From Dehalococcoidales bacterium (GTDB lineage: Bacteria; Chloroflexota; Dehalococcoidia; Dehalococcoidales; BS750m-G39): DNA of 38,356 nt. Location of the stretch: NCBI GenBank assembly GCA_023129255.1, contig JAGMCH010000061.1, positions 1 through 38,356 of the forward strand, read 5' to 3'. How positions within the stretch are numbered: the first letter of the stretch is position 1; every line of letters starts with the position of its first letter. The notes below the pieces were generated by a model. It searched no databases, had not been told where the DNA came from, and saw nothing but the letters and a program-made list of their open reading frames with translations. This document shows, piece by piece, positions 16,873-25,149 of this stretch. The translations under genes were made by a program, and so were the position numbers.

Positions 16873-17163
16873 CTAGGATAAGGTTAAGGGTAAAACGAAA
16901 AATAGCACCACCAGAATAACCAGCATTATCCCCGCCAGAATACCAATTCTCCGTAACTCGGCAACTATATTGGGGTGCTGGGCTACCGTAGGCTTCGGGG
17001 TTGGCGCCTTTGCCGAGGGAACAGGAGCATCAGCCCGGGGAGGGAGCTCAGATTTTTGAGCCACCGCCGGTGCTAAAGCCACCGGGGCGGAAAAGGCCTT
17101 GCCGCCTTTTCTTCTCTTACTCCGAGACAGGTGTCGGCCACGACGCCGTGATTTGCCCGACAT
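16873..17163 (-). CDS. Small tail-anchored basic protein of unknown function
   Basis: A 96-residue protein in three parts. The N-terminus is very basic (MSGKSRRRGRHLSRSKRRKGGK), the linker is rich in Pro and Ala (residues about 24-62), and a single C-terminal helix (GILAGIMLVILVVLFFVLPL) ends the protein. The basic end probably stays in the cytoplasm, where it could bind nucleic acid or acidic lipid. It lies between xerD and pcm, ten bases from xerD. No family is recognised. Confidence 0.6.
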   Translation of the reverse strand: MSGKSRRRGRHLSRSKRRKGGKAFSAPVALAPAVAQKSELPPRADAPVPSAKAPTPKPTVAQHPNIVAELRRIGILAGIMLVILVVLFFVLPLTLS

Positions 17164-17173
17164 TTACAAACTC

Positions 17174-18082
17174 CTACTTAGCCCGTGGGTGAGATTTCTC
17201 ATAGGCGCGCCGGATATGTTCCGTGGTGAGATGGGTATAGACCTGGGTAGTAGAGATGTTGGCGTGACCCAGCAGTTCTTGAACCGACCTCAGGTCAGCC
17301 CCGCCACTCAACATATGAGTAGCAAAGCTATGCCTCAGAGTATGAGGAGTAATCTCAGCCCCCAGCTCGGCTGATTTGGCATAACCCTTTAGTATCTGCC
17401 ACAGTCCTTGCCTGGTCAGCCTCTCACCACGGCGATTAAGGAACAAAGCCTTTTCCTCACTGTCATGTGCCAAGTGAGGACGCGCCTCGGTTAAATACTC
17501 TTTTACAGCCAGAACCGCCCGCTCGTAGATAGGGATGAGCCGCTCCTTATGTCCCTTGCCAAAGCAACGCACATAGCCACCCTCGGTATCTAAATCAGCC
17601 AAGTTCAAGGACACCAGTTCGCTCGCCCTCATGCCAGTGGCATATAACAACTCCAACATTGCCCTGTCCCGCTTGGCTTCGGGCGTGGACTGCTTGGTCG
17701 GTTGCTCCAACAGGCGGTGGACCTGGGCGATTGAGATAGGCTTGGGTAATGATTTCCCCACCTTAGTTGAACTCACACCCCGGGTTGGGTTATCCTTTAT
17801 CACCCCCTCAGCCACCATAAAGCCGAAGAAGGACTTGACCGCAGCTACCTTGCGGGCTATGGTGGTGGCAGCATAGCCCCTCCCCTTAAGCTCGAGCAGA
17901 TAGCTCAGCATGGCTTGGCGGTCAAAAGCAGCCCACGGGGGAATAGTGCCCCGCTTGGCCGCCTCCTCCTCAACAAAGCCGGCCAGTTGATGCAGGTCAT
18001 TCCGATAGGCAACTATGGTGTTCTCGGAAAAGCCCTTCTCCACCGCCAGATAGTCCAGAAAACTGTCAATAGCTTCTTTCAC
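17174..18082 (-). CDS. xerD: XerC/XerD-type tyrosine recombinase
   Basis: A 302-residue site-specific recombinase; Xer proteins resolve chromosome dimers at dif together with FtsK. The N-terminal SAM-like core-binding domain (about 1-90) is followed by the catalytic domain with the full set R152 (TGMRASEL), K176 (GKGHKE), H247 and R250 (HTLRHSFATH), H273 (LGHANIST) and nucleophile Y282 (VYTHL). Length and layout fit the housekeeping Xer, and no phage genes lie nearby. The symbol is by family; XerC and XerD cannot be told apart here. The start is GTG 18082, with GGGAG just upstream. It is the first gene of the minus-strand run to 14259. The other Xer partner, FtsK, is at 37799. Confidence 0.88.
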   Translation of the reverse strand: MKEAIDSFLDYLAVEKGFSENTIVAYRNDLHQLAGFVEEEAAKRGTIPPWAAFDRQAMLSYLLELKGRGYAATTIARKVAAVKSFFGFMVAEGVIKDNPTRGVSSTKVGKSLPKPISIAQVHRLLEQPTKQSTPEAKRDRAMLELLYATGMRASELVSLNLADLDTEGGYVRCFGKGHKERLIPIYERAVLAVKEYLTEARPHLAHDSEEKALFLNRRGERLTRQGLWQILKGYAKSAELGAEITPHTLRHSFATHMLSGGADLRSVQELLGHANISTTQVYTHLTTEHIRRAYEKSHPRAK

Positions 18083-18114
18083 CGCTCTCCCTCACTACCG
18101 GATAATTATTATGT

Positions 18115-18143
18115 ATTTTAACATAACTGAAAAGAAAATTCAG
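18115..18143 (-). promoter_or_regulatory. Possible promoter for the xerD operon
   Basis: On the minus strand, CTGAAT (18143-18138), a 17-base spacer and TAAAAT (18120-18115), 33 bases ahead of the xerD start. The -35 is weak. Confidence 0.35.
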
Positions 18144-18177
18144 CCCCGAGAAAGGGAGATGCTACTGCGGTGCATTC

Positions 18178-18213
18178 GCATTATAATAAAGGGGGGAGCT
18201 GCAAAGCTCCCCC
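18178..18213 (-). terminator. Intrinsic terminator of the PKD protein gene
   Basis: A perfect 9-bp stem, GGGGGAGCT (18192-18200) and AGCTCCCCC (18205-18213), with a 4-base loop. Read on the minus strand it is followed by CTTTATTATAA. It lies 25 bases beyond the stop of the gene ending at 18239. Confidence 0.7.
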
Positions 18214-18238
18214 TTGTCCTTACGTCGCCCTATTCAGC

Positions 18239-20920
18239 TTAAGCCGGACGGCGGGCACGCATAAAGGCGATAATTATTCCAACAAGGAATATAACGCCAA
18301 TAACCACAATGGCTATGATAGCGCCCGTGCCCAAACCTCCAGCGGCTCCCGTAGATGTAACGTGAGGTCGTAACAACACATTAAAGGCACTCGCCTGACC
18401 TTCAATGAAGACCTCATATGTCCCCGGCACTGTTTTGGAGGTGTAGAAAGTTATATGCTTGGCAGCGCCTGGGTCAACACCAACTCTAGTTGATTGCTCC
18501 GCCTGCCCATTTATTACCAAGTCTATTCTCTTGGAGCCACGGACGCCGCCTTGATTGACGACATCGGCTGAAACAACCACTTGTTGCCCGGGGTAGGCTT
18601 GAGCTGGCTGGATTTGCAGGTTGCAGACAATTATCCTGGCCGGCTCTACTGCCGTAAACACTTCTATGTAATCAGTCTTCACCTCCATGTCTGTCCCACC
18701 TGGACCGGTCACGGTGAGATTGACGGGGTAGGTGCCCGGGTAGTTATAGATATGGGAGGGATTTTGTTCAGGGCTGATTCCCCCGTCGCCGAAGTGCCAC
18801 AGCCATGAGGTAATATCACCGGTTGACAGGTCAGTAAACTGGACGGTTAGCGGTGCCGGACCGCTAGTTGGCGTGGCAATAAAATCGGCTGCCGGGCAAG
18901 TTAGGACAACAAATCCCGGATGGTTGGGATCATCAATGTAGTCTCCAATAAAATTATAGACCCCATTTTGGTTGACATCGAAAACTAAGTCATATGCTCC
19001 TGGGGTGAGCGGTGCCTGCCAGACCACATCAGGACCACAGTTACCATTGTCATCAGTGGTAATCGTGTTCATCCCATCGCCAACATCGGCTGGAATTGGG
19101 TCTCCATCGCTCCAAGCTAGGTCAGCAATGACATACACATTTATATCGGTATTCGGTGGAAAGCCACTACCAGTGGCATAAACATCGTCTGTCACGGTAA
19201 AGACATCCCTGGCAACCCCGGCTTCATCAGTTGACCCAGCCTCTCCTCGTACTTGCCATATCTCAAGTCCGTCAAACGGGTTTGCTGTCCCGATGAAGAG
19301 GGGGTTGACACCAACCATATTCCTAAAGCCATAATTATCCGGATGATCAAAGCCATTCAACGTCACCGGCTGCCAGATGATACCATCCTCAGTCTTCCAT
19401 AGATCCGCTCCAGCAAAATAGTCCATGAATATCTGCCACACCTCCTCCCAGTCAACTGGCTCGTAAACTGGCAAAAAGGCTTCCCGCAGTTGCCGGAATG
19501 GCTCTATATAGTCTTCGTCAACCCCAAGCTCCTCAAGCTTTTCGATTACCTGTTCAAGAGCGGCAACTATTTGTCCCTGCTGCTCCTCGGTTAACTCTAA
19601 ATCAATGAGCTCTCCTATTGGCACAAAGCGGAGGAATACGCTGGCATCAAAGCTCCCTACGTAAAGCACATCCTCATGTGCCTGCATAGACCAGCAGTAG
19701 AAGTTAAGGAAATTGCCGAAGCCACCGGGCCACCCGCTGATAGGCACCCGAGGTGTTACTCCGTCAGGTGGCACCAAAGGGAAATAATCACCTACAACCA
19801 ACTCCCAACTATCATCAGGGTAGGGGTTGATTCGGATAATCTCAAATCCCTTGGGAAGCATAAATCCGGGGGCATCCCCACCAACGCCAGGGAGACTCAG
19901 CGAGCCTACATATAATTGATTGTCTAATACATCCATACATGCAGCGCGCCAGTTATGCATATCCCCAGCGCCATAGTTGACTATCTGAGTCCACCCACTG
20001 GCTAATGAAGGGTCGTCTGGGCTCTGGGCATTACTCCTAAATACCTGAAAGCCGGTTTCCGGGTTGTCCACGCCAGCGTACAAATATCCGTTGAAGCTTG
20101 CCAGGGACCCCACGGCTGTATTTGTACCAGGGCCAAATCCAGAGAAGTCCGCTACCAATTCCCAGTTATGAGAAGGAACACATGCGCCCCCAACACTCAC
20201 CGGGTCATCGGTTGCCCAAATATAAGGCCCTCCTCCATATGCCCCTGCCTCACCGGCGCCTACATAAAGCTTTCCGTTGTGAACCATCATGGCTCGAGGG
20301 GTCCCCATGTATGGAGGAGAATCACCACAAGGAAAAGAGGGTGTTCGCACTCTCTCCCAGGTAACGCCATCAGTGGACTTAAGGATTACATCCATCGGTG
20401 GGACTGCGCCCGCACGTGAGGCGTAGATGGCCTCTTCACCCCATTTGTCGGTGAAGGTGACCATCGGTCCTCTAAACCCAATCTCAGTGCACACAAATAC
20501 TCCTGGTGGTTGGGCTGGCGGGTGAAACACAAAAGCCTGATAAACCCGCTCCCACTCACCGTCATGGTAACGCCAGATTTCTCCCCGCATATCATTGGCA
20601 AACGTCCATGACCCCGGAGCTCCCGTGGGAACTGTTATCTCTTCATATATGATATCCGTGATCTCCGATGGAAGGCCCATTCCATTGATGACCCCCCAGG
20701 TACTGTTCCGTCCCACTCCGACATATAGGTCGCCGTTGAAATACCCCATGGACCAGGCGTAGTTATTCATGGGGTCGCCAAAGCCGCCTTCGGCAATCCT
20801 CTCAAAGTTATCCCGGTCAAATCCACCCACAGGGTCATCAGCTAAGACTGGGGAGGGAAGTGCCATGCAGACCGTTAGCACGGTCAGTACGCCAATTGCG
20901 ACCGTTACTACTTTTCTCAT
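18239..20920 (-). CDS. Large surface protein: beta-propeller-like repeats, PKD and CARDB domains, C-terminal anchor
   Basis: An 893-residue secreted protein. The signal peptide (MRKVVTVAIGVLTVLTVCMA..., cleavage near VLA, about residue 27) is followed by about 560 residues with recurring LYVG strands (FNGDLYVGVG, NGKLYVGAGE, NGYLYAGVD, DNQLYVGSLS, EDVLYVGSF). This suggests a propeller of at least five blades. A stretch of about 60 residues rich in Glu/Leu interrupts it (LELTEEQQGQIVAALEQ). Then come a PKD domain (PAPLTVQFTDLSTG, WHFGDGG), a CARDB-like domain (VVVSADVVNQGG), and a C-terminal helix ending MRARRPA. The helix and basic tail fit membrane anchoring. It has its own terminator, and an isolated TTGACA lies upstream (20978-20973, minus strand) without a clear -10. 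A ligand- or surface-binding role is likely but unproven. Confidence 0.8.
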   Translation of the reverse strand: MRKVVTVAIGVLTVLTVCMALPSPVLADDPVGGFDRDNFERIAEGGFGDPMNNYAWSMGYFNGDLYVGVGRNSTWGVINGMGLPSEITDIIYEEITVPTGAPGSWTFANDMRGEIWRYHDGEWERVYQAFVFHPPAQPPGVFVCTEIGFRGPMVTFTDKWGEEAIYASRAGAVPPMDVILKSTDGVTWERVRTPSFPCGDSPPYMGTPRAMMVHNGKLYVGAGEAGAYGGGPYIWATDDPVSVGGACVPSHNWELVADFSGFGPGTNTAVGSLASFNGYLYAGVDNPETGFQVFRSNAQSPDDPSLASGWTQIVNYGAGDMHNWRAACMDVLDNQLYVGSLSLPGVGGDAPGFMLPKGFEIIRINPYPDDSWELVVGDYFPLVPPDGVTPRVPISGWPGGFGNFLNFYCWSMQAHEDVLYVGSFDASVFLRFVPIGELIDLELTEEQQGQIVAALEQVIEKLEELGVDEDYIEPFRQLREAFLPVYEPVDWEEVWQIFMDYFAGADLWKTEDGIIWQPVTLNGFDHPDNYGFRNMVGVNPLFIGTANPFDGLEIWQVRGEAGSTDEAGVARDVFTVTDDVYATGSGFPPNTDINVYVIADLAWSDGDPIPADVGDGMNTITTDDNGNCGPDVVWQAPLTPGAYDLVFDVNQNGVYNFIGDYIDDPNHPGFVVLTCPAADFIATPTSGPAPLTVQFTDLSTGDITSWLWHFGDGGISPEQNPSHIYNYPGTYPVNLTVTGPGGTDMEVKTDYIEVFTAVEPARIIVCNLQIQPAQAYPGQQVVVSADVVNQGGVRGSKRIDLVINGQAEQSTRVGVDPGAAKHITFYTSKTVPGTYEVFIEGQASAFNVLLRPHVTSTGAAGGLGTGAIIAIVVIGVIFLVGIIIAFMRARRPA

Positions 20921-20990
20921 TATTTGTTACGTTTAAGGGTAGCTCTTAGACTTACATATATCATACGGCCTATGTCAATAGCCTTATTAT

Positions 20991-21026
20991 TTACTAACCT
21001 ATCCCTCTTAATCCCCCTCTCCTTTT
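20991..21026 (+). repeat. Truncated copy of the intergenic repeat
   Basis: Only the lead part remains: ACTAACCT followed by CTTAATCCCCCTCTCCTTTT, which matches the start of the element at 14061-14090. The second arm of the hairpin and the G-rich end are missing. Confidence 0.6.
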
Positions 21027-21108
21027 GATGCTGAAGGTTCTTGAGGGTAATTATAGCGATGGTTCAGCTTGGTATCAATAGAGCCAGCGTAGTTTTTCGT
21101 GAAGCGCT

Positions 21109-21136
21109 TTGCCCTTATCACAGGCTATGGTAAAAT
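21109..21136 (+). promoter_or_regulatory. Promoter for uvrC, possibly leaderless
   Basis: TTGCCC (21109-21114), a 16-base spacer and TAAAAT (21131-21136). The predicted start near 21143 is about two bases before ATG 21145, and no Shine-Dalgarno sequence is seen. Confidence 0.45.
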
Positions 21137-21144
21137 AGATTTGT

Positions 21145-22962
21145 ATGACGGCGAGTTATATAACCGAGCAAATAAGGGGATTGCCAGCCAGCCCCGGCGT
21201 CTACCTGTTTAAAGATGCCGAAGGCAATATAATCTATGTGGGTAAGGCGGCTAACCTCCGCCACCGGGTAAGCTCATATTTTGGCGCCGGGCAAAAGCTA
21301 ACGCCAAAACTTCAGCGGATGGTGAGCAGAGTCAATGACCTGGACTGCTTTGTCGCCGCCTCGGAGCAGGAGGCTCTCATCCTTGAGTTAAACCTGATAA
21401 AGAGGCACCACCCCCGCTACAATGTTCGGCTCAAGGATGATAAGACCTTCCCCTACCTCAAAATAGACACCGCTGAGGACTGGCCCAGGGTGCACATCAC
21501 CCGCCGCCTGGAGGAGGACGAGGGGCGCTACTTTGGTCCCTTCGCCAGCGCCAAGTCGGTGCGCCAGACCCTGAAGCTGATAAAAGGGATTTTCCCCTTT
21601 CGCTCCTGCTCCAGGACCATCACCGGCACCGACACCAGAGCCTGCCTTGATTATGATATCGGGCACTGCCTGGCTCCCTGCATTGGTGCGGTGAGCAGGA
21701 AGGAATACGCCGAGGTAATAAACCGGGTAATCCTTTTCCTTGAGGGGAAGCAGGAAAGGGTGGTCGCCGAGCTTAAGAGCAAGATGAACCAGGCGGCTGA
21801 AACCCTAGACTTTGAGAGGGCAGTCAGGCTCAGAGACCAAATCCAGGCCGTGGAGCAGGTAGTTGAGGGGCAAAGAATCGCCACTACGGTGAAAGGGGAA
21901 CAGGATGTTATCGCCTTCGCCGGGGATAAAGACCAGGCCTGTGTCCAGGTCTTCTTTATCCGCAGTGGCAAGCTGATTGGGCGAGAGAGCTTTTCGCTCC
22001 AGGGGACACGATATGAAGAGCCAAGCCAAATCATGACCAGCTTTATCAAGCAGTTTTATGCCTCCAGTCCCCACATCCCCCCGCTACTGCTGCTCCAGCA
22101 CCCGGTGGAAGATACGGCGATGATTCAGGGCTGGCTACAAAGTAAACAGGGGGGCAGAGTCAACATCCAAGTGCCCCGCCGGGGAAACAAAAGACAACTG
22201 GTCAACATTGTAGCCGAAAACGCCCAACAGGGCTTGGAGCAGCTAAAGATTAAGCAGCTAGCCTCGCCCACAGCGTTATCGGCGGCACTAGAGGAAATAA
22301 AAAGAGAGCTCCGCTTACCCCGCTTGCCCTCCCGCGTAGAAGGCTATGACATCTCCGATATCCAGGGAATGGCAGCAGTGGGCAGTATGGTGGTCTTTGA
22401 TAAAGGAAAGCCAAAGCCCGCTCACTACCGGCGCTTCAGAATCAAAACCGTTTCCGGTATTGATGACTACGCCATGCTTGAGGAGGTGCTCAAGCGACGG
22501 TTCAAGCGGGCTGGTGGTGCCTCAGATGCCTGGGCAATCCTGCCCGACCTGGTGCTCATTGATGGCGGCAAGGGGCAGCTTAACGCCGCCCGAGAAGCAA
22601 TGCGGCAAATGGGGGTTGACTCTATTCCCACCGCCAGCCTAGCCAAGGAAAATGAGGAGGTCTTTATCCCCCACAAGAAAGAGCCCATCGTTCTGCCCAG
22701 GTCTTCCCCCGGGCTCCAGTTACTCCAGCGCCTCAGAGACGAGGCACACCGCTTTGCCCTGGGCTATCATCAGAGAATACGCAAAAGGCAAACCTTCGCC
22801 TCGGCTCTGGATACTATTCCCGGCATTGGACCCAAGCGTAAGCGAGCCCTGCTGAGGCAGTTCGGCTCGGTCAAAGCCATCAGAGAGGCTTCCATTGAAG
22901 AACTAGCTACCGCCAGGGGCATGACCCGAAGTTTAGCTCAAAAAATAAAGGAGTATCTGTAA
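21145..22962 (+). CDS. uvrC: Excinuclease ABC subunit C
   Basis: UvrC makes both cuts in nucleotide excision repair after UvrAB loads on damaged DNA. The N-terminal GIY-YIG nuclease (SPGVYLFKDAEGNIIYVGKA, residues about 15-34) makes the 3' cut. A UVR motif for UvrB contact is near residues 210-245 (LDFERAVRLRDQIQ). The RNase-H-like domain begins at GYDISDIQG and makes the 5' cut, and a tandem HhH domain (IPGIGPKRKRALL) ends the protein. The 605 residues are complete. The UvrC cysteine cluster region (CSRTITGTDTRACLDYDIGHCLAPC) is present. uvrB is 13 kb downstream; uvrA is not in the window. Confidence 0.97.
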   Translation: MTASYITEQIRGLPASPGVYLFKDAEGNIIYVGKAANLRHRVSSYFGAGQKLTPKLQRMVSRVNDLDCFVAASEQEALILELNLIKRHHPRYNVRLKDDKTFPYLKIDTAEDWPRVHITRRLEEDEGRYFGPFASAKSVRQTLKLIKGIFPFRSCSRTITGTDTRACLDYDIGHCLAPCIGAVSRKEYAEVINRVILFLEGKQERVVAELKSKMNQAAETLDFERAVRLRDQIQAVEQVVEGQRIATTVKGEQDVIAFAGDKDQACVQVFFIRSGKLIGRESFSLQGTRYEEPSQIMTSFIKQFYASSPHIPPLLLLQHPVEDTAMIQGWLQSKQGGRVNIQVPRRGNKRQLVNIVAENAQQGLEQLKIKQLASPTALSAALEEIKRELRLPRLPSRVEGYDISDIQGMAAVGSMVVFDKGKPKPAHYRRFRIKTVSGIDDYAMLEEVLKRRFKRAGGASDAWAILPDLVLIDGGKGQLNAAREAMRQMGVDSIPTASLAKENEEVFIPHKKEPIVLPRSSPGLQLLQRLRDEAHRFALGYHQRIRKRQTFASALDTIPGIGPKRKRALLRQFGSVKAIREASIEELATARGMTRSLAQKIKEYL

Positions 22963-22966
22963 GACA

Positions 22967-23914
22967 GTGCCAGCTAACTTACCACCACAATACTTTGAAG
23001 CCGAACAGAACTACCGCTTGGCAAAGAATCCGGCAGAAAAGATAGCCGCCCTGGAGGAAATGCTGGCTATTATGCCCAAGCACAAGGGGACCGACCACCT
23101 CCGAGCTAAGCTAAGAGCCAGGATTGCCAAGCTGACCGAGGCGTCGGAAAAGAAGTTAGCCACCAAGCGGGCGTCAGTGGTTATTGAGAGGGAGGGGGCA
23201 GCCCAGGTGGCGGTAATTGGCTTGCCCAATGCCGGCAAATCTCAGCTTATCTCCAGCATCACCAATGCCTCCCCCACCGTAGCCGATTACCCCTTCACCA
23301 CCCACAGCGCCACCCCGGGAATGATGGAGTTCGAGAACATAAAAATACAGTTGATTGATACCCCACCCCTGGTGCCGCAGTCCATCGACTTCTGGCTGCC
23401 GCCCATGCTGAGACGGGCTGATGCCCTTTTGATTATAGTGGACCTGGCTGACGCCCCACTGGAGCAGATGGAAGCCATCACCGCACAGCTGGAAAAGATG
23501 AGGATAGAAATCGGGGGAGATAAGGCTAAGGCGCTAATTATTGGCAACAAGCTAGACCTGGATAATGCCAGCCGGAATTACACCGCTTTGAAGAACGAAT
23601 ATGAGGGACGATTGCCGGTTATTGCCATCTCCGCCAGAGAAGGGACAGGCTTAGAGGAGCTAAAGGCTAAAATCTATGAGGTGCTGGATATTATCCGTGT
23701 CTACACCAAGGCGCCGGGGAAAAAGCCCGATTTTAACGACCCTATAATCCTGGAGAGGGGCAGCACCCTGGCCGATGCCGCTGCCGAAGTCCATAAAGAC
23801 TTTTTGGCTAAGCTAAAATATGCCCGCATCTGGGGCTCAGGCAAGCACGACGGCGTCATGGCCAAGAGAGACCATATCTTGCAGGATGGCGATATAATAG
23901 AGCTGCACCTTTAA
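22967..23914 (+). CDS. DRG-like (Obg-related) GTPase with TGS domain
   Basis: A 315-residue GTPase of the DRG/Rbg type, more familiar from archaea and eukaryotes, where it binds translating ribosomes. The N-terminal helical part (KIAALEEMLAIMPKHKGTD) is followed by G1 GLPNAGKSQ, a switch with YPFTTHSATPG, G3 DTPP, G4 NKLD and G5 SAREGTG, and by a TGS domain (FNDPIILERGSTLADAA to DGDIIELHL). The start is GTG 22967, four bases after uvrC, and the conserved N-terminus supports it. It is probably cotranscribed with uvrC. A broken copy of its TGS end lies at 24140-24218. Confidence 0.9.
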   Translation: MPANLPPQYFEAEQNYRLAKNPAEKIAALEEMLAIMPKHKGTDHLRAKLRARIAKLTEASEKKLATKRASVVIEREGAAQVAVIGLPNAGKSQLISSITNASPTVADYPFTTHSATPGMMEFENIKIQLIDTPPLVPQSIDFWLPPMLRRADALLIIVDLADAPLEQMEAITAQLEKMRIEIGGDKAKALIIGNKLDLDNASRNYTALKNEYEGRLPVIAISAREGTGLEELKAKIYEVLDIIRVYTKAPGKKPDFNDPIILERGSTLADAAAEVHKDFLAKLKYARIWGSGKHDGVMAKRDHILQDGDIIELHL

Positions 23915-24028
23915 AAATACTGAACAATTCGTCAGAATGTGTTGATTCTAAGCTTGCATCCAAAATGAGTTTGGAGTAGTATATCATAAATAATTTGTTC
24001 CAAGATTTAGAACTGCAGGAGGGCTACA

Positions 24029-24109
24029 ATGGAATGGTGGACCTGGGTTCTTATCGCAGCGCTGGTTATTTTGGTAGTGCTGTGGCTCATGATTAGGCGG
24101 AAACGCTAA
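24029..24109 (+). CDS. 26-residue single-helix membrane peptide
   Basis: ATG 24029 to TAA 24107-24109 encodes MEWWTWVLIAALVILVVLWL followed by MIRRKR: a Trp-rich start, one membrane helix and a basic tail. CAGGAGG lies eight bases before the start. The strong ribosome binding site and the ideal topology for a tail-anchored peptide support translation. It lies in the gap between the DRG-like GTPase and the DUF3068 gene. No homologue is recognised, and the role could be regulation of a membrane complex. Confidence 0.6.
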   Translation: MEWWTWVLIAALVILVVLWLMIRRKR

Positions 24110-24139
24110 AGTCCAAGCTGCTCTAAACCACAATGTGCG

Positions 24140-24218
24140 CTTCTATAAAGACCTCCTAATCGCCGCCGCCCGACCATTTCCCCAAGGACGGCGATATTAT
24201 AGAGCTGCACCCCTTTAG
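24140..24218 (+). pseudogene. Relic of a TGS-domain C-terminus
   Basis: GACCAT at 24172 and the following 34 bases closely match the end of the DRG-like gene (around 23870-23911). GGCGATATTATAGAGCTGCA differs by one base from the intact gene. The frame reads DHFPKDGDIIELHPF against RDHILQDGDIIELHL. A second match, ATAAAGAC near 24145, corresponds to the HKDF stretch, but with a deletion and a stop between them. It is a decayed duplicate of the neighbour's 3' end or the remains of a paralogue. The promoter of the next gene begins six bases after it. Confidence 0.6.
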
Positions 24219-24223
24219 ACCTA

Positions 24224-24252
24224 TTGCAAAAGGGTTGTCTGTGTTGTATAAT
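24224..24252 (+). promoter_or_regulatory. Promoter for the DUF3068 gene
   Basis: TTGCAA (24224-24229), a 17-base spacer and a perfect TATAAT (24247-24252). The 5' leader then carries AAGGAGGTG before ATG 24303. Confidence 0.65.
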
Positions 24253-24302
24253 GCCCCATTATACCTATTATTTCAAGGTAAATATAAGGAGGTGCGCAAA
24301 AG

Positions 24303-25145
24303 ATGAAATTGAAAGGTTGGAGCCTAGGCTTAACCACTTTGGGTCTGGTCCTGGTTGTTTTCTCTCTAGTTTGGCTGCTGGCTATTTTCCCCGCCATGGC
24401 TAAAATGCCTACAGATTACGAACGGGAATATACATTTGAGGGTTTCATCAAGCAACTAAACTCGGAGACAATGTCTTTAGATGAAATCCCTACTAATGTA
24501 GTTCGTTTACTGACGGCAACTGGAACCCAAGACGATGTGTTACTTCTCAAACAGGAGGTTAATTTCTACCACGCGCAAGCGGGGATTCTGCTTACAAGCT
24601 CCTCCGAGGTTTATGGCCTCGATAGGACGACCCGCGAGAACGTGTCCGGCTATGGCGATATGGACCGCTCCGGTCAGTTTACCTTCCCGGCCGGAGTGGA
24701 GCAAAAGACCTATACCTTCTGGTCTTCATCGGCAATGACTACACTTCCCGCCAACTTCGTCAGCGAGGAGACATTCCAGGGGATTACGGTCTATAACTTC
24801 AAGATTGATAGCGAGAATTTAGACGCCGGCACACTGGAGGGGACCGGCTTGCTGCAAACGATGGACGTTCTGACTGAAATCAAGGTAGAGCCGGTTAGCG
24901 GTGTCCCTGTCTATACCGCTTCCACGACAACCGTAAAGGCACCACTACTGCCTGGAGACCCGATACCTATTTACGTAAACTACTTTGCCTTTACCAGCGA
25001 AACAACCGACGGGATGGTTGATACTGCCACTAGCGCACGCAGTATGATACTCTGGGCTACGGTCTATGGCTTCTGGATTGTCATAGGAGTGGGCGCTGCC
25101 CTGATTGTGGTAGGGGTAGTGATGGCTATCCGAACGAAAGAGTAA
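24303..25145 (+). CDS. DUF3068 (PorA-like) two-helix membrane protein
   Basis: A 280-residue protein with an N-terminal helix (GLTTLGLVLVVFSLVWLLAIFPAM), a roughly 220-residue external domain rich in beta-strand, and a C-terminal helix (VYGFWIVIGVGAALIVVGVVMAI) ending RTKE. The layout, the DYEREYTFEG opening and the LTEIKVEPVSGVPVYTAS segment resemble DUF3068 proteins, called porin PorA-like in actinobacteria; porin function is not shown for this lineage. It has a strong promoter and a strong ribosome binding site, AAGGAGGTG, and is probably monocistronic and well expressed. It is convergent with the coiled-coil gene downstream. Confidence 0.75.
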   Translation: MKLKGWSLGLTTLGLVLVVFSLVWLLAIFPAMAKMPTDYEREYTFEGFIKQLNSETMSLDEIPTNVVRLLTATGTQDDVLLLKQEVNFYHAQAGILLTSSSEVYGLDRTTRENVSGYGDMDRSGQFTFPAGVEQKTYTFWSSSAMTTLPANFVSEETFQGITVYNFKIDSENLDAGTLEGTGLLQTMDVLTEIKVEPVSGVPVYTASTTTVKAPLLPGDPIPIYVNYFAFTSETTDGMVDTATSARSMILWATVYGFWIVIGVGAALIVVGVVMAIRTKE

Positions 25146-25149
25146 GCAG

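Noticed and set aside
17174-18082. Tyrosine recombinase considered as a phage or island integrase
   Set aside because: Length, motif spacing and its place at the head of a housekeeping operon fit chromosomal Xer; no phage genes or direct repeats flank it.
20950-20978. Minus-strand TTGACA ahead of the PKD protein gene considered as a promoter
   Set aside because: The hexamer at 16-18 bases distance (GTAAGT) does not resemble a -10 box; TATGTA occurs only at 14-base spacing.
22346-22642. Frame of 98 codons inside uvrC in another reading frame
   Set aside because: Same-strand shadow of uvrC; no start signals, and no break in the uvrC frame that would call for it.
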